Shown here: piece after piece, positions 8,509-20,084 of the stretch
Layout: each line of letters starts with the position of its first letter
Position numbering within the stretch: position 1 is the first letter of the stretch
Assembly: GCA_963791495.1 (NCBI GenBank)
Contig: CAWBST010000021.1
Span: 1 to 64,000 of the forward strand
Direction: 5' to 3'
Length of the DNA: 64,000 bases
Origin: JAMXLO01 sp963791495
GTDB lineage: Bacteria; Pseudomonadota; Alphaproteobacteria; Acetobacterales; Acetobacteraceae
Notes under the pieces: generated by a model
Databases searched by the model: none
What the model was told of the DNA's origin: nothing
Seen by the model: only the letters and a program-made list of their open reading frames with translations
Program-made: the position numbers and the translations under genes

Positions 8509-8664
8509 ATGCCGCCCGACGCCTCCTACAACCTCAACGGCGGGTTCAAGCCGACCACGAAGCGGTCGGCCGATCTGGACGGCCCGGATTTCTACCCCAC
8601 CCCGCCTTGGGCTACATATGCGCTCATCGACAATGAGCGGTTCGCGGGCGACATCTGGGAATGA
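8509..8664 (+). pseudogene. DNA adenine methyltransferase N-terminal stub
   Basis: 51 residues beginning MPPDASYNLNGGFKPTTKRS and including DFYPTPPWATYALI, then ERFAGDIWE and TGA. Phage and island DNA N6-adenine methyltransferases commonly open with DFYPTPxWATxAL...GxVWExACGxG; here the stop falls exactly before the SAM-binding CGxG motif. ATG 8509 follows GAAGGG. A truncated remnant of a phage-type methylase, cut where the direct repeat at 8667 starts. Confidence 0.55.
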
Positions 8665-8666
8665 TG

Positions 8667-8683
8667 GGCCCTTGCGGCCTCCA
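8667..8683. repeat. 17-bp direct repeat, unit 1
   Basis: GGCCCTTGCGGCCTCCA occurs here and, identically, at 8810-8826. The pair brackets the 44-codon frame at 8709-8843 except for that frame's last bases. May reflect slippage or a small insertion/deletion that truncated the methylase. Confidence 0.7.
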
Positions 8684-8708
8684 GTAAAAAAAGCCACCTG
8701 GAGGCAAC

Positions 8709-8843
8709 ATGAACCGGCAGCAACGCGAGCGGCTCCGCGAGTTGGAGCAGGGCGCCAGGGCTATGCAGCAGGAGGGCCAGGGCGTCCTGGCAGCTCCAGC
8801 TAAAAAGCCGGCCCTTGCGGCCTCCACACCGCGCAGGGGATGA
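8709..8843 (+). CDS. small basic hypothetical protein (44 aa)
   Basis: MNRQQRERLRELEQGARAMQ followed by QEGQGVLAAPAKKPALAAST and PRRG. Helical, Arg/Gln rich, with a basic tail. A good ribosome binding site, GGAGG at 8699-8703, stands before ATG 8709. No known family; likely an island or phage accessory peptide. Confidence 0.4.
   Translation: MNRQQRERLRELEQGARAMQQEGQGVLAAPAKKPALAASTPRRG
8810..8826. repeat. 17-bp direct repeat, unit 2
   Basis: Identical to 8667-8683 (GGCCCTTGCGGCCTCCA). Falls inside the 3' end of the 44-codon frame. Confidence 0.7.
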
Positions 8844-8888
8844 CCGGGCCGTTACAACCGGTCGGCCAAACCGGGGACCGACGACGCC

Positions 8889-9095
8889 ATGCCGGACGAC
8901 CTTGCTACCCAGCCCAGCGTGCAGACCGCCCGCCGCCCACACGACCACCGAACACCGCCGTCGATGACGCTTTGGATAGAACTCCCGCCGGCCTTCGTGC
9001 CGCTGCTGATCGACCAGGCCCGGGCCCGCGCCATGCAGCACGACGAATACGCCTTGCAGTTGCTCATCTCGGTCCTCACCACCGGCGGGACGTGA
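8889..9095 (+). CDS. small hypothetical protein (68 aa)
   Basis: The C-terminal two-thirds reads as a compact helical protein, SMTLWIELPPAFVPLLIDQA then RARAMQHDEYALQLLISVLT. The first 25 residues are Pro/Arg-rich, so an internal ATG at 8964 could be the true start. No strong ribosome binding site for either. Function unknown. Confidence 0.4.
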   Translation: MPDDLATQPSVQTARRPHDHRTPPSMTLWIELPPAFVPLLIDQARARAMQHDEYALQLLISVLTTGGT

Positions 9096-9311
9096 CCGAG
9101 TTCCACTGGCCTACGCGCGGACGGTGATCTGGTTCTGCCGGGCGGCCCACCGGCCTTCTGGCTGTGTCGACCTGCCGAGACGACACCACCTGGACGCCAT
9201 CGCATCAGAACGGCGGGCGGCATCAGATCAGAACAGGTGGACGCCTCAAGTTCGGTATACCCGGACGGCATCGTTGGAATCCGCACGGATTGTCCGCGAG
9301 AAGGAGGAGGC

Positions 9312-9515
9312 ATGACGCTAGAGGAGTTTGTTGTTCACGGCCCTCTGTTTCGAGGACGAGTTGCTGGAGGGGGAGCACCACCGGGAAAGTTAGCTCGATC
9401 GGTGCCCTACGGTGTGCGCCGACGCGGCTACTTGAAAGCACCGCTTCGAGGGAAGCCAGCCGCTCAAGCGTCGGCGCTGCCTGGTGCCCGGCTTATCGCC
9501 GTTTCTATCACGTGA
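9312..9515 (+). CDS. doubtful small ORF (67 aa)
   Basis: ATG 9312 is preceded by AGGAGGAGG, an excellent ribosome binding site, and reads MTLEEFVVHGPLFRGRVAGG. After about 15 codons the composition becomes Arg/Pro/Ala-rich, as expected when a frame is lost. The start may be real and the body frameshifted. No family recognised. Confidence 0.3.
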   Translation: MTLEEFVVHGPLFRGRVAGGGAPPGKLARSVPYGVRRRGYLKAPLRGKPAAQASALPGARLIAVSIT

Positions 9516-9576
9516 TTCAGTTCCCCAGGCGAACAGCCTTGGAGGCGGTCGTCGCGGCAGGCCGGAGACGGCAGAC

Positions 9577-9927
9577 ATGAGCCGGTCTTGCAGTGTGTGC
9601 CTGCATCCGCGGCGGGCTGAGGCCGAGACCCTGTTGCAACAGGGACTGAGCGTTCGCCGCAGCGCCACCGAGATAGGTGTCGGGGCAGCGGCTCTGCATC
9701 GGCATTGGAGGCGGCACGCGGCCAATCGACACGGCACACCGGTCGCTGGTCCCGTGACGCTGGGAAACGAGACAACAGATACAGCGCAACTTGCATTGCC
9801 GGAGAAGGCGCCACAGGCAGTGCCGTCAACTTATCTCTCTATTGGAACACATCCTGCTGGTGGGCGACCCTTCTGCTGGTGCGCGAGATGCTACGGGCGC
9901 CGTAGCCATTACCTGGCTTGCTTGTGA
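9577..9927 (+). CDS. phage-type CxxC helix-turn-helix small protein
   Basis: Begins MSRSCSVCLHPRRAEAETLL then QQGLSVRRSATEIGVGAAAL-HRHWRRH. The layout CxxCxHPxRxxIxxxLxxGxSxRxxAxxxGVxxxALxRHxxxH is common in phage and island proteins that combine a zinc knuckle with a helix-turn-helix. ATG 9577 has GGAG upstream. Past residue 50 the text is less convincing (several late Cys and Arg), so the C-terminus may be frameshifted. DNA-binding is inferred. Confidence 0.5.
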   Translation: MSRSCSVCLHPRRAEAETLLQQGLSVRRSATEIGVGAAALHRHWRRHAANRHGTPVAGPVTLGNETTDTAQLALPEKAPQAVPSTYLSIGTHPAGGRPFCWCARCYGRRSHYLACL

Positions 9928-10125
9928 GATAGTGCCGATGCCGAGCGCTCGCGGGATCGCAGAAATGGGGACCGGCCTCCTGCTTAGATAGCCGGCCTGC
10001 GCCTAGGTCCAACCGCCAACCTGGTGGAATGAGGTGTCGGGGCGACTGTGAAGCCCCATTGAAGCCCCAGTCCGAAGTTCGATCAGAGATATCGCAAATA
10101 TTACATCGTAACCGACTGAAAGTAT

Positions 10126-10201
10126 TGGTGAGCCCGGTGGGACTCGAACCCACGACCCCAAGATTAAAAGTCTCGTGCTCTACCACCTGAGCTACGGGCT
10201 C
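10126..10201 (-). tRNA. tRNA-Lys (UUU)
   Basis: 76 nt including an encoded CCA. Acceptor GAGCCCG pairs perfectly with CGGGCTC, discriminator A; D-arm GCTC-AGGTGGTA-GAGC; anticodon stem-loop with CTTTTAA, anticodon TTT; T-loop TTCGAGT. Its 3' end faces the decayed accessory region to the left, the usual geometry for island integration at a tRNA. Confidence 0.95.
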
Positions 10202-10236
10202 GCCGGGCGCCTTAGAGCGCCAAGCCGTCGCAGCGG

Positions 10237-10809
10237 TCAACCTTTCACGTCGGCCGCCACCCGCAGGTGCACGATCCGATCCGGGGCCGACACAGTGCCG
10301 CCGGAGCCGCTGCCGCGCTTGATCTGGTCGATAAGCTCCATGCCCTGCGTCACCTGGCCCCAGATCGTGTATTGCCCGTCCAGGTGCGGCGCCGGCGCGA
10401 ACATGATGAAGAACTGGCTGTTCGCGCTGTTCGGGTCAGAGGTGCGCGCCATGCCGCAGGTGCCGCGCAGGAAATGCCGCTTGGTGCTGAATTCCGCGGG
10501 CAGGTCCGGCAGCTTCGAGCCACCCGTGCCAGTACCGGTCGGGTCGCCGCCCTGCGCCATGAAGCCTTCGATCACCCGATGGAACGGCGTGTTGTCGTAG
10601 AATCCTTCGCGCGCCAGAGTCTTGATCCGCTCGACCGACTTCGGCGCGATGTCGGGGAACATCTGGATCACCACGCGACCCTGCTTCAGGTCCAGATACA
10701 GCGTGTTCTCCGGGTCGGTCTTCGTCTGGGCATCTGCGGTGTCGCTCATGATGGTTCCCCCTGTCAGGGTTGCGATCGTGGCGCCCGCGATCAGGCTGCG
10801 TCGGTACAT
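10237..10809 (-). CDS. peptidylprolyl isomerase, cyclophilin type, exported
   Basis: 190 residues. Cyclophilin core with the active-site text FYDNTPFHRVIEGFMAQGGD, SQFFIMFAPAPHLDG and FGxV-like IWGQVTQGMELID. The first 28 residues (MYRRSLIAGATIATLTGGT... ADA-Q) look like a signal peptide with an Arg pair, so the enzyme should fold periplasmic proteins. ATG 10809 has GAGGGAGGG upstream. A second ATG at 10749 also has a GGGGGAA site and would give a cytoplasmic form, so two starts are possible. Lies just downstream of coaD in the same direction. Confidence 0.9.
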   Translation of the reverse strand: MYRRSLIAGATIATLTGGTIMSDTADAQTKTDPENTLYLDLKQGRVVIQMFPDIAPKSVERIKTLAREGFYDNTPFHRVIEGFMAQGGDPTGTGTGGSKLPDLPAEFSTKRHFLRGTCGMARTSDPNSANSQFFIMFAPAPHLDGQYTIWGQVTQGMELIDQIKRGSGSGGTVSAPDRIVHLRVAADVKG

Positions 10810-10846
10810 TGGCGCCCTCCCTCAAACGTCGTGGCAGTCGGACGGT

Positions 10847-11354
10847 TCAGCCGCGGATACGCTGCAGCACACGCTCCAGCGTCAACGCCGGGACAAAGGA
10901 CGAGATGTCGCCGCCCAGCATCGCCACCTCCTTGACCAGCCGTGAGGCGATGAACTGGTGGCGCTCGCTCGCCATCAGGAACACCGTCTCGATGTCCGGT
11001 GCCATGCGGTAGTTCATGCCGGCCATCTGGAACTCATAGTCGAAGTCCGACACCGCGCGCAGGCCGCGCACGATCATCGAGGCGCCGACCTTGCGGGCGA
11101 AGTCGATCAGCAACGTGTCGAACGGCAGCACGTCGATCACCATGCCGTTCTGCGTGGCAATCCGGGCGATCTCCGCCTCCACCAGTTCGACGCGCTCGTC
11201 GAGTGTGAACAGTGGTCCCTTGCCCGTGTTGATCGCCACGCCTACCACCAGCTTGTCGAGCAGGCGAGCGGCGCGAGCGATCACATCGAGATGGCCGTTG
11301 GTGACCGGATCGAACGTGCCGGGATACAGACCGACGCGCAGTTTCTTCACAGGC

Positions 11355-11362
<8 letters not shown>
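10847..11362 (-). CDS. coaD: phosphopantetheine adenylyltransferase
   Basis: Fourth step of coenzyme A synthesis: ATP plus 4'-phosphopantetheine to dephospho-CoA. 171 residues, normal length. Nucleotidyltransferase motif GLYPGTFDPVTNGHLDVI at the N-terminus, IVRGLRAVSDFDYEFQMA in the middle and the ISS-type text GGDISSFVP near the end. Start taken at ATG 11362, which overlaps the gyrA stop by eight bases; longer forms would run into gyrA. Translationally coupled to gyrA. Confidence 0.97.
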
Positions 11363-14105
<2,743 letters not shown>

Positions 14106-14187
14106 GAAAGTCTCGGTTCAGTGGTTCGGCAGCGCGCACCCGCAGGCCCGGCGCTGCACCGCATCATGCGAACCTAGATAGTCCGAT

Positions 14188-14886
14188 TCAGCCCGAATAG
14201 CGAGGGGCAGCCCCCGACGTGGCTACGGCGTCGCCTGCAACCTTGCCAGCAATGGTGGTGAGGGCATGCCGTCCACCGGCAGTCCCGAAACGCTCTCGGT
14301 ACTGGCTGATCGCCGAAGCGGTCTGCGGTCCGGCGACGCCATCCGCCGCCCCATGCATATAGCCCAGTCGGATCAGTTGCTGCTGTACCGCGGCGGTCAG
14401 ACCGACGTCGGGGCCGGGTGGCGGTGGCGGCGGAGCATTCACCATCATCGGGCCGTACCCGGGCACCATGTTGCCCTTCGAATACATGCACTGAGCATAC
14501 GCGTTATCGTATTGCTGCTGGATGCCGTACTGTTGGCCCGAACTGCTCCCCATCCCGAGACCGGTGCCTGCGACGGCACCGCCGCCGGCACCGATGGCGG
14601 CACCGTGGCCTCCGCCTATCGCCGCGCCCAGGCCGGCTCCGAGCACGGTGCCGATGGCCGCCGCACCGATCGCCCGGTTGTTGGCGTTCTGTGCCTGACC
14701 CGCGACCGACGCTTCGGAGAACTGCTTGCAGCCGGCCTGATCGTATGTGAACGCCTCGAAGGACTTCCCCGGGCCTGGCATGACCTGCACGGTCGGCCCC
14801 AGCGGGGTCTGCGCACAGCCTGACAGTAGGAGCCCAAGCACAGCCACGCCGGACACCCCGGCAGTCGTCCAACCTCGATGCTTCAC
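14188..14886 (-). CDS. glycine-zipper lipoprotein with PG-binding-like tail
   Basis: 232 residues from a GTG at 14886, chosen because GAAGGA stands upstream and the lipobox then sits correctly: GVAVLGLLLSGC-AQ. After lipidation at Cys comes a central glycine-zipper block of small residues (GAAAIGTVLGAGLGAAIGGG and similar), then a Pro run, then a C-terminal segment LTAAVQQQLIRLGYMHGAAD-GVAGPQTxxAI typical of peptidoglycan-binding-like domains. Likely outer-membrane-associated envelope protein. Lies downstream of the glycosyltransferase on the same strand. Confidence 0.8.
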   Translation of the reverse strand: MKHRGWTTAGVSGVAVLGLLLSGCAQTPLGPTVQVMPGPGKSFEAFTYDQAGCKQFSEASVAGQAQNANNRAIGAAAIGTVLGAGLGAAIGGGHGAAIGAGGGAVAGTGLGMGSSSGQQYGIQQQYDNAYAQCMYSKGNMVPGYGPMMVNAPPPPPPGPDVGLTAAVQQQLIRLGYMHGAADGVAGPQTASAISQYRERFGTAGGRHALTTIAGKVAGDAVATSGAAPRYSG

Positions 14887-14965
14887 AGTGCGTTTTCCTT
14901 CGGTCGAGCAGCCAAATTCGGTAAGCAATCGTAAGAGCTTATCGGCTGACATCGCAAGCAGTTCA

Positions 14966-16381
14966 TCATTGCGCGGGACGCAGAATTGCCCACGAAAAGC
15001 GGACTGGCGGATGTCCAAGCGGTGGTACATACGGCAGTTCGATCGGCTCCTGCGGCTGTGCCGTGGGGAACCCCGCGAGCCAATGAGGCTCGTGTTCCGT
15101 TGCCGGCCAGATCAGCACCGCTCCCTGCCGCGCCAGCTCTGCAGACGTGATCCAGGGGCTCTTGGCCGGATCGGCGTCGATGAACACGGACGGCCGCTCC
15201 GCCCCATAGAATGCGATGTTGCCGGCGATCCAGACATCGCCCGCCACGACCCCCAGCGGGACGTTCCCGGCAACCGCGCGCCAGCGTTGCTCAACCACGT
15301 GCGCAAGCTCTGGGCCTGGGAACTGCGCACGCATCGCCTTGCGCAGGAAGCGCCCGCCGATCGTCTGCTGCAGAGTGAACACAATCGGCACGGTGACCAG
15401 GATGACCAGCCAGACGACGCAGAACCGCTGCAGCCCCCCCTCCGTGATGGGGCCAACCACCTCGGCCATCAGGAACAGGCCGATGAAGCACCACATCGGG
15501 TAGCCCCACATGTCCTTCAGGTGCAGACCGAGAACGACAGAGGCGGCAACCGCGAGACTTGCCGGCGCCCAGGTGATCGTCGCGAGATAGGCGCGCTGCT
15601 CAGCCGGCAGTTGGTGCGGCTGTGGCATCACCTGCTGTTCGCCGGGTCGCCGCCAGGCCATCAACACCAGTGCCAGCAGGGCCGCAGCGATATCGCCGAA
15701 CTGTGCAACGGCGAACAGCAGCGGGTTGACGATGTGATCGTACCAATGGCTCGGCCCCGGCGCACGCTCGAAGGGGAACAGCAGCGGCGCAAACTCGATC
15801 CGCCACAATCCCAGCAGGTGCGGCGTCAGCAGCAGCAGGGCAACGGCCATCGCCACCCAGGGACCCGGGCTGACCAAGACACGGCGCAGCCGTGGGTGCA
15901 CCACAAGCAGCAACAGCAATGACAGGAGCAGCAGTGCCGTGGTGTACTTGCCCAGCATCCCGAGGGCCGCGAGTAACCCGAACCAGGCCCAGCGGCCGCA
16001 CAGGGCACGCCAGCTGCCGGGGACGAAGCAGGCGCGATATCCGGCCAGGCCGAGTGCCGCCCACAGCGGCAGCAGCACCACGTTGTGGTTGAATTCCGGC
16101 GTGAAGATCGTGAAGTAGACGACGCCTTCCTGTGCCAGCACCGCCAACAGCGCACGCTGTTCCCCGATCATCGCGCGGCCAAGCCGCCATACCGCGAACA
16201 GCGACAGTGCCGATGCCAACGGCCCCACGAGATATAATGCGGGCGGCCAGCGACCGGATACCGTGGCGACGACTTCCACGATCCACGCCGGCAGTGGCGG
16301 ATGCTTGAAGTAGACGATCTGCCATTCGCGTCCCCAGGCGAGCTGCTCGATCACGTCGAGCGGCAGGTTGTGCTGCAGCAA
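14966..16381 (-). CDS. GT39-type membrane glycosyltransferase (ArnT-like)
   Basis: About 471 residues with some ten membrane helices and a soluble C-terminal part. The first periplasmic loop has LPLDVIEQLAWGREWQIVYF then KHPPLPAW, the acidic Asp/Glu site and HPPL of the dolichyl-phosphate-mannosyltransferase/ArnT superfamily, which transfers sugars from polyprenyl-phosphate donors. The coordinate start is a TTG, but the frame reads as protein upstream (ARVIWVFLTIHVLIWWLLPA, an obvious first helix) to about 16480 with no ATG, GTG or TTG. The real start is thus a rare codon overlapping the ssb stop or is hidden by a sequence error. Confidence 0.8.
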   Translation of the reverse strand: MLQHNLPLDVIEQLAWGREWQIVYFKHPPLPAWIVEVVATVSGRWPPALYLVGPLASALSLFAVWRLGRAMIGEQRALLAVLAQEGVVYFTIFTPEFNHNVVLLPLWAALGLAGYRACFVPGSWRALCGRWAWFGLLAALGMLGKYTTALLLLSLLLLLVVHPRLRRVLVSPGPWVAMAVALLLLTPHLLGLWRIEFAPLLFPFERAPGPSHWYDHIVNPLLFAVAQFGDIAAALLALVLMAWRRPGEQQVMPQPHQLPAEQRAYLATITWAPASLAVAASVVLGLHLKDMWGYPMWCFIGLFLMAEVVGPITEGGLQRFCVVWLVILVTVPIVFTLQQTIGGRFLRKAMRAQFPGPELAHVVEQRWRAVAGNVPLGVVAGDVWIAGNIAFYGAERPSVFIDADPAKSPWITSAELARQGAVLIWPATEHEPHWLAGFPTAQPQEPIELPYVPPLGHPPVRFSWAILRPAQ

Positions 16382-16473
16382 TGCCGGCAGCAGCCACCAG
16401 ATCAGGACGTGGATCGTCAGAAATACCCAGATGACCCGCGCCGGCGCCCAATACCGGCTATGAGGCCACGCGA

Positions 16474-16974
16474 TCAGAACGGAATTTCGTCGTCCAGATC
16501 ACCGCCCTTGGGAGCGTCCCATGACGGACCGCCGCCGCGCGAAGCTGGGGCGGCCGCCGCGCGCTGCGCCGGTGCACGCTCGCGATAGCCGCCGCCCTCA
16601 CCGGTGCCGGCCTCACCGCCGGCCGAGCTGTCCAGCAGCGTCAGCTCGCCGCGGAAATTCCGCAGCACGACCTCGGTGGTATATTTTTCCTGGCCTGACT
16701 GGTCGGTGTATTTGCGGGTCTCCAGCGAACCCTCGAGATAAACCTTTCGGCCCTTGCGCAGGAAGCGCTCCGCGATATCGGCCAGGCGATCGTTGAAGAT
16801 AACCACCCGATGCCATTCGGTGCGTTCCTTCCGTTCGCCGCTTTGCCGATCATTCCACGTCTCGCTGGTCGCGACAGACAGGTTGGCGACTTTCGTGCCC
16901 GACTGCAGGGTCCGGATTTCCGGATCCTTGCCGAGGTTGCCGACCAGTATCACTTTGTTGACGCTGCCCGCCAT
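16474..16974 (-). CDS. ssb: single-stranded DNA-binding protein
   Basis: 166 residues. N-terminal OB fold (MAGSVNKVILVGNLGKDPEI, TEWHRVVIFNDRLADIAERF, KVYLEGSLETRKYTD), Gly-rich disordered linker and the acidic partner-binding tip DLDDEIPF. Divergent from uvrA, sharing an intergenic region with an SOS box. Binds ssDNA in replication, recombination and repair. Confidence 0.97.
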   Translation of the reverse strand: MAGSVNKVILVGNLGKDPEIRTLQSGTKVANLSVATSETWNDRQSGERKERTEWHRVVIFNDRLADIAERFLRKGRKVYLEGSLETRKYTDQSGQEKYTTEVVLRNFRGELTLLDSSAGGEAGTGEGGGYRERAPAQRAAAAPASRGGGPSWDAPKGGDLDDEIPF

Positions 16975-17103
16975 CGCTTCAATCCTTCACCAAAGGAGGC
17001 ACTCTAGCCCCCGCTCACATAGGCTACTATCACGCCGTGGCATCCTGGACGACGTCGATTAACAGACCTTTCCAAGACCCCGGAAAATTGCCATATAGAC
17101 TGA

Positions 17104-17118
17104 GAACATCCCGAGAAC
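17104..17118. promoter_or_regulatory. alphaproteobacterial LexA (SOS) box
   Basis: GAACATCCCGAGAAC is a perfect GAAC-N7-GAAC, the complement of the GTTC-N7-GTTC operator known for alphaproteobacterial LexA. It lies 19 bases before the uvrA ATG (17138) and about 130 bases from the ssb start, so it should repress uvrA and perhaps ssb. Confidence 0.8.
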
Positions 17119-17137
17119 AAGTGTAGGATCACGCGGC

Positions 17138-20014
17138 ATGGCCGGCACCATCCACGTTCGCGGTGCGCGCGAGCACAATCTGAAGAACGTGGATGTGGTG
17201 ATCCCGCGCGACCGGCTGACCGTGATCACCGGCCTGTCCGGCTCCGGCAAGTCCTCGCTGGCGTTCGACACGATCTACGCCGAGGGCCAGCGGCGCTATG
17301 TCGAGTCGCTGTCGGCCTATGCGCGCCAGTTCCTCGAGCTGATGGGCAAGCCCGACGTCGATTCGATCGATGGCCTCTCGCCGGCGATCTCGATCGAGCA
17401 GAAGACCACCAGCCGCAACCCGCGCTCCACCGTCGGCACGGTGACCGAGATCCATGACTACATGCGCCTGCTGTGGGCGCGCACCGGCGTGCCGTATTCG
17501 CCGGCCACCGGGCTGCCGATCGAGGCGCAGACGGTCTCGCAGATGGTCGATCGCGTGCTGGCGATGCCGGAGGGAACGCGCCTGCTGCTGCTCGCTCCGG
17601 TGGTGCGCGACCGCAAGGGCGAGTACCGCAAGGAACTGGCGGAGCTGCAGCGTCGCGGCTTCACCCGCGTGAAGGTGGACGGCACGCTGTACGAGATCGG
17701 CGAGGTGCCGTCGCTCAACCGCAAGATCAAGCACGAGATCGAGGCCGTGGTGGATCGCATCGTGGTACGCGACGGCATTGCACCGCGACTCGCCGACAGC
17801 TTCGAGACCGCGCTTGGGCTGTCGGATGGCGTCGTCTATGCCGAGAACGCCGATGCCAAGGGTCCCGATGGGAGTGAGCGCACAGTCTTTTCGTCGCGCT
17901 TCGCCTGCCCGGTGTCGGGCTTCTCGATCGAGGAGATCGAGCCGCGGCTGTTCAGCTTCAACTCGCCGCACGGCGCGTGCCCGGCATGCGACGGTCTGGG
18001 TCTAGAGAGCTTCTTCGATCCGGAGCTGGTTGTACCGGATGAGCGGTTGTCGCTGGCGAGCGGCGCGGTCATGCCGTGGACCGGCGCTCAGAGTCCCTAC
18101 TACGACCAGACGCTGCAAAGCATGGCGCGCCACTTCAAGGTGAGGACGAGTGACGCATGGCAGGACCTGCCGGCCAAGGTGCGCGATGCGATCCTGAACG
18201 GCACCGGCGAGGAACCCGTGGCGTTCACCTACAAGGACGGCGTACGCGCCTACACGGTGACAAAGCCATTCGAGGGCGTGCTGCGCAATCTCCAGCGTCG
18301 CTGGCAGGAGACCGACAGCGTCTGGGTGCGCGAGGAACTGTCGCGCTACCAGGCCGAGAAGCCCTGTGCCGTCTGCAACGGCGCGCGCTTGAAGCCGCAA
18401 GCGCTGGCGGTGCGCGTCGGCGGCAAGAACATCGCGGAGGCGTCAGAACTTTCCATCCGCGCCGCGTCGGGATGGTTCGCCACTGTCATCGACCTGCTGA
18501 CGCCGCAGCGGCAGGAGATTGCCCGCCGCATCCTGCGCGAGATCTGCGAGCGGTTGCAGTTCCTGGTCGATGTCGGACTCGATTACCTGACCCTGTCACG
18601 AAGTTCCGCCACGCTGTCCGGCGGCGAGAGTCAGCGCATTCGCCTCGCCAGCCAGATCGGCTCGGGTCTCACCGGCGTTCTGTATGTGCTGGACGAACCG
18701 TCCATTGGCCTGCACCAGCGCGACAACGAGCGCCTTCTCGGCACGCTGCGCCGGCTGCGTGACCTGGGCAACACCGTATTGGTCGTGGAGCACGACGAAG
18801 AGGCGATCCGCGCGGCAGATCATCTGATCGACATGGGTCCCGCCGCCGGCATCGATGGCGGCCGCGTCGTCGCGGAAGGCACGCCGCCGGAGGTGTCGGC
18901 AAATCCCAAGTCGCTGACTGGCGATTATCTCGCCGCGCGCAGGCGGATCGACGTGCCGATGATGCGCCGCCCGATGCAGAAGGATCGCATCCTCCGGGTG
19001 GTGAATGCGCGTGGCAACAACCTGAAATCGATCAGCGCCGGCTTCCCGCTTGGCACGTTCACCTGCGTCACCGGCGTGTCAGGCGGCGGCAAGTCCACGC
19101 TGGTGGTGGATACGCTGTACAAGGCGACGGCGCGGCGGCTGATGGGTGCGGGCGAGGTGCCGGCGCCGCACGATCACATCGAAGGCCTGGAACTGCTCGA
19201 CAAGATCATCGACATCGACCAGTCGCCGATCGGCCGCACGCCACGTTCCAATCCCGCAACCTACACCGATCTGTTCGCACCGATCCGCGACTGGTTCGCC
19301 GAGCTGCCGGAATCGCGCGCACGCGGCTACAAGCCGGGACGGTTCAGCTTCAACGTCAAGGGCGGGCGCTGCGAGGCCTGCCAGGGCGACGGCGTGCTGA
19401 AGATCGAGATGCATTTTTTGCCGGATGTCTATGTCCGTTGCGATGTGTGCAAAGGCCAGCGCTACAATCGCGAGACACTGGAAATCAAGTTCCGCGACAA
19501 GTCGATCGCCGAGGTGCTGGCGATGACGGTGGATGAGGCCGTGCCGTATTTCAGCGCGCAGATGCGCATCCATGACAGGCTGCGCATTCTGCAGCAGGTA
19601 GGGCTTGGCTACATTGCGCTCGGCCAGCAGGCCACGACGCTGTCGGGCGGCGAGGCGCAGCGGATCAAGCTGTCCAAGGAACTGGCGCGACGCGCCACGG
19701 GACGCACGCTCTATATCCTAGACGAACCGACCACCGGTCTGCATTTCGAGGACGTGCGCAAGCTGCTGGAGGTACTGCACGCACTGGTCGACCAGGGCAA
19801 CACGGTGGTGGTGATCGAGCACAATCTGGAAGTGATCAAGACCGCCGACTGGATTCTCGATCTCGGTCCCGAGGGTGGTGACGGCGGTGGCCGCATCGTC
19901 GCGGAGGGCACGCCGGAGGATATAGCCGCACATCCGGACAGCCACACCGGCCGCTTCCTGTCGCCTCTGCTGATGCGAGCCACAACGCGCCAAAAGGCGC
20001 GCCGCCGCGCCTGA
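17138..20014 (+). CDS. uvrA: excinuclease ABC subunit A
   Basis: 958 residues; damage-recognition ATPase of nucleotide excision repair. Two ABC modules: Walker A GLSGSGKSS (32-40) and GVSGGGKST; signatures LSGGESQRIRLA and LSGGEAQRIKLS; Walker B VLYVLDEPSIGLHQ and TLYILDEPTTGLHF. Zinc modules: CPVSG...CPACDGLG and CEACQGDG...CDVCKGQR. ATG 17138 with AGGA at 17125-17128. Controlled by the SOS box just upstream. Intact. Confidence 0.98.
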   Translation: MAGTIHVRGAREHNLKNVDVVIPRDRLTVITGLSGSGKSSLAFDTIYAEGQRRYVESLSAYARQFLELMGKPDVDSIDGLSPAISIEQKTTSRNPRSTVGTVTEIHDYMRLLWARTGVPYSPATGLPIEAQTVSQMVDRVLAMPEGTRLLLLAPVVRDRKGEYRKELAELQRRGFTRVKVDGTLYEIGEVPSLNRKIKHEIEAVVDRIVVRDGIAPRLADSFETALGLSDGVVYAENADAKGPDGSERTVFSSRFACPVSGFSIEEIEPRLFSFNSPHGACPACDGLGLESFFDPELVVPDERLSLASGAVMPWTGAQSPYYDQTLQSMARHFKVRTSDAWQDLPAKVRDAILNGTGEEPVAFTYKDGVRAYTVTKPFEGVLRNLQRRWQETDSVWVREELSRYQAEKPCAVCNGARLKPQALAVRVGGKNIAEASELSIRAASGWFATVIDLLTPQRQEIARRILREICERLQFLVDVGLDYLTLSRSSATLSGGESQRIRLASQIGSGLTGVLYVLDEPSIGLHQRDNERLLGTLRRLRDLGNTVLVVEHDEEAIRAADHLIDMGPAAGIDGGRVVAEGTPPEVSANPKSLTGDYLAARRRIDVPMMRRPMQKDRILRVVNARGNNLKSISAGFPLGTFTCVTGVSGGGKSTLVVDTLYKATARRLMGAGEVPAPHDHIEGLELLDKIIDIDQSPIGRTPRSNPATYTDLFAPIRDWFAELPESRARGYKPGRFSFNVKGGRCEACQGDGVLKIEMHFLPDVYVRCDVCKGQRYNRETLEIKFRDKSIAEVLAMTVDEAVPYFSAQMRIHDRLRILQQVGLGYIALGQQATTLSGGEAQRIKLSKELARRATGRTLYILDEPTTGLHFEDVRKLLEVLHALVDQGNTVVVIEHNLEVIKTADWILDLGPEGGDGGGRIVAEGTPEDIAAHPDSHTGRFLSPLLMRATTRQKARRRA

Positions 20015-20084
20015 ACGCGACTGCCATTGAGGCCGCAACGATCCTCTGATAGCATGTTTGTATAGATTAACAGGGGAAACAGTT

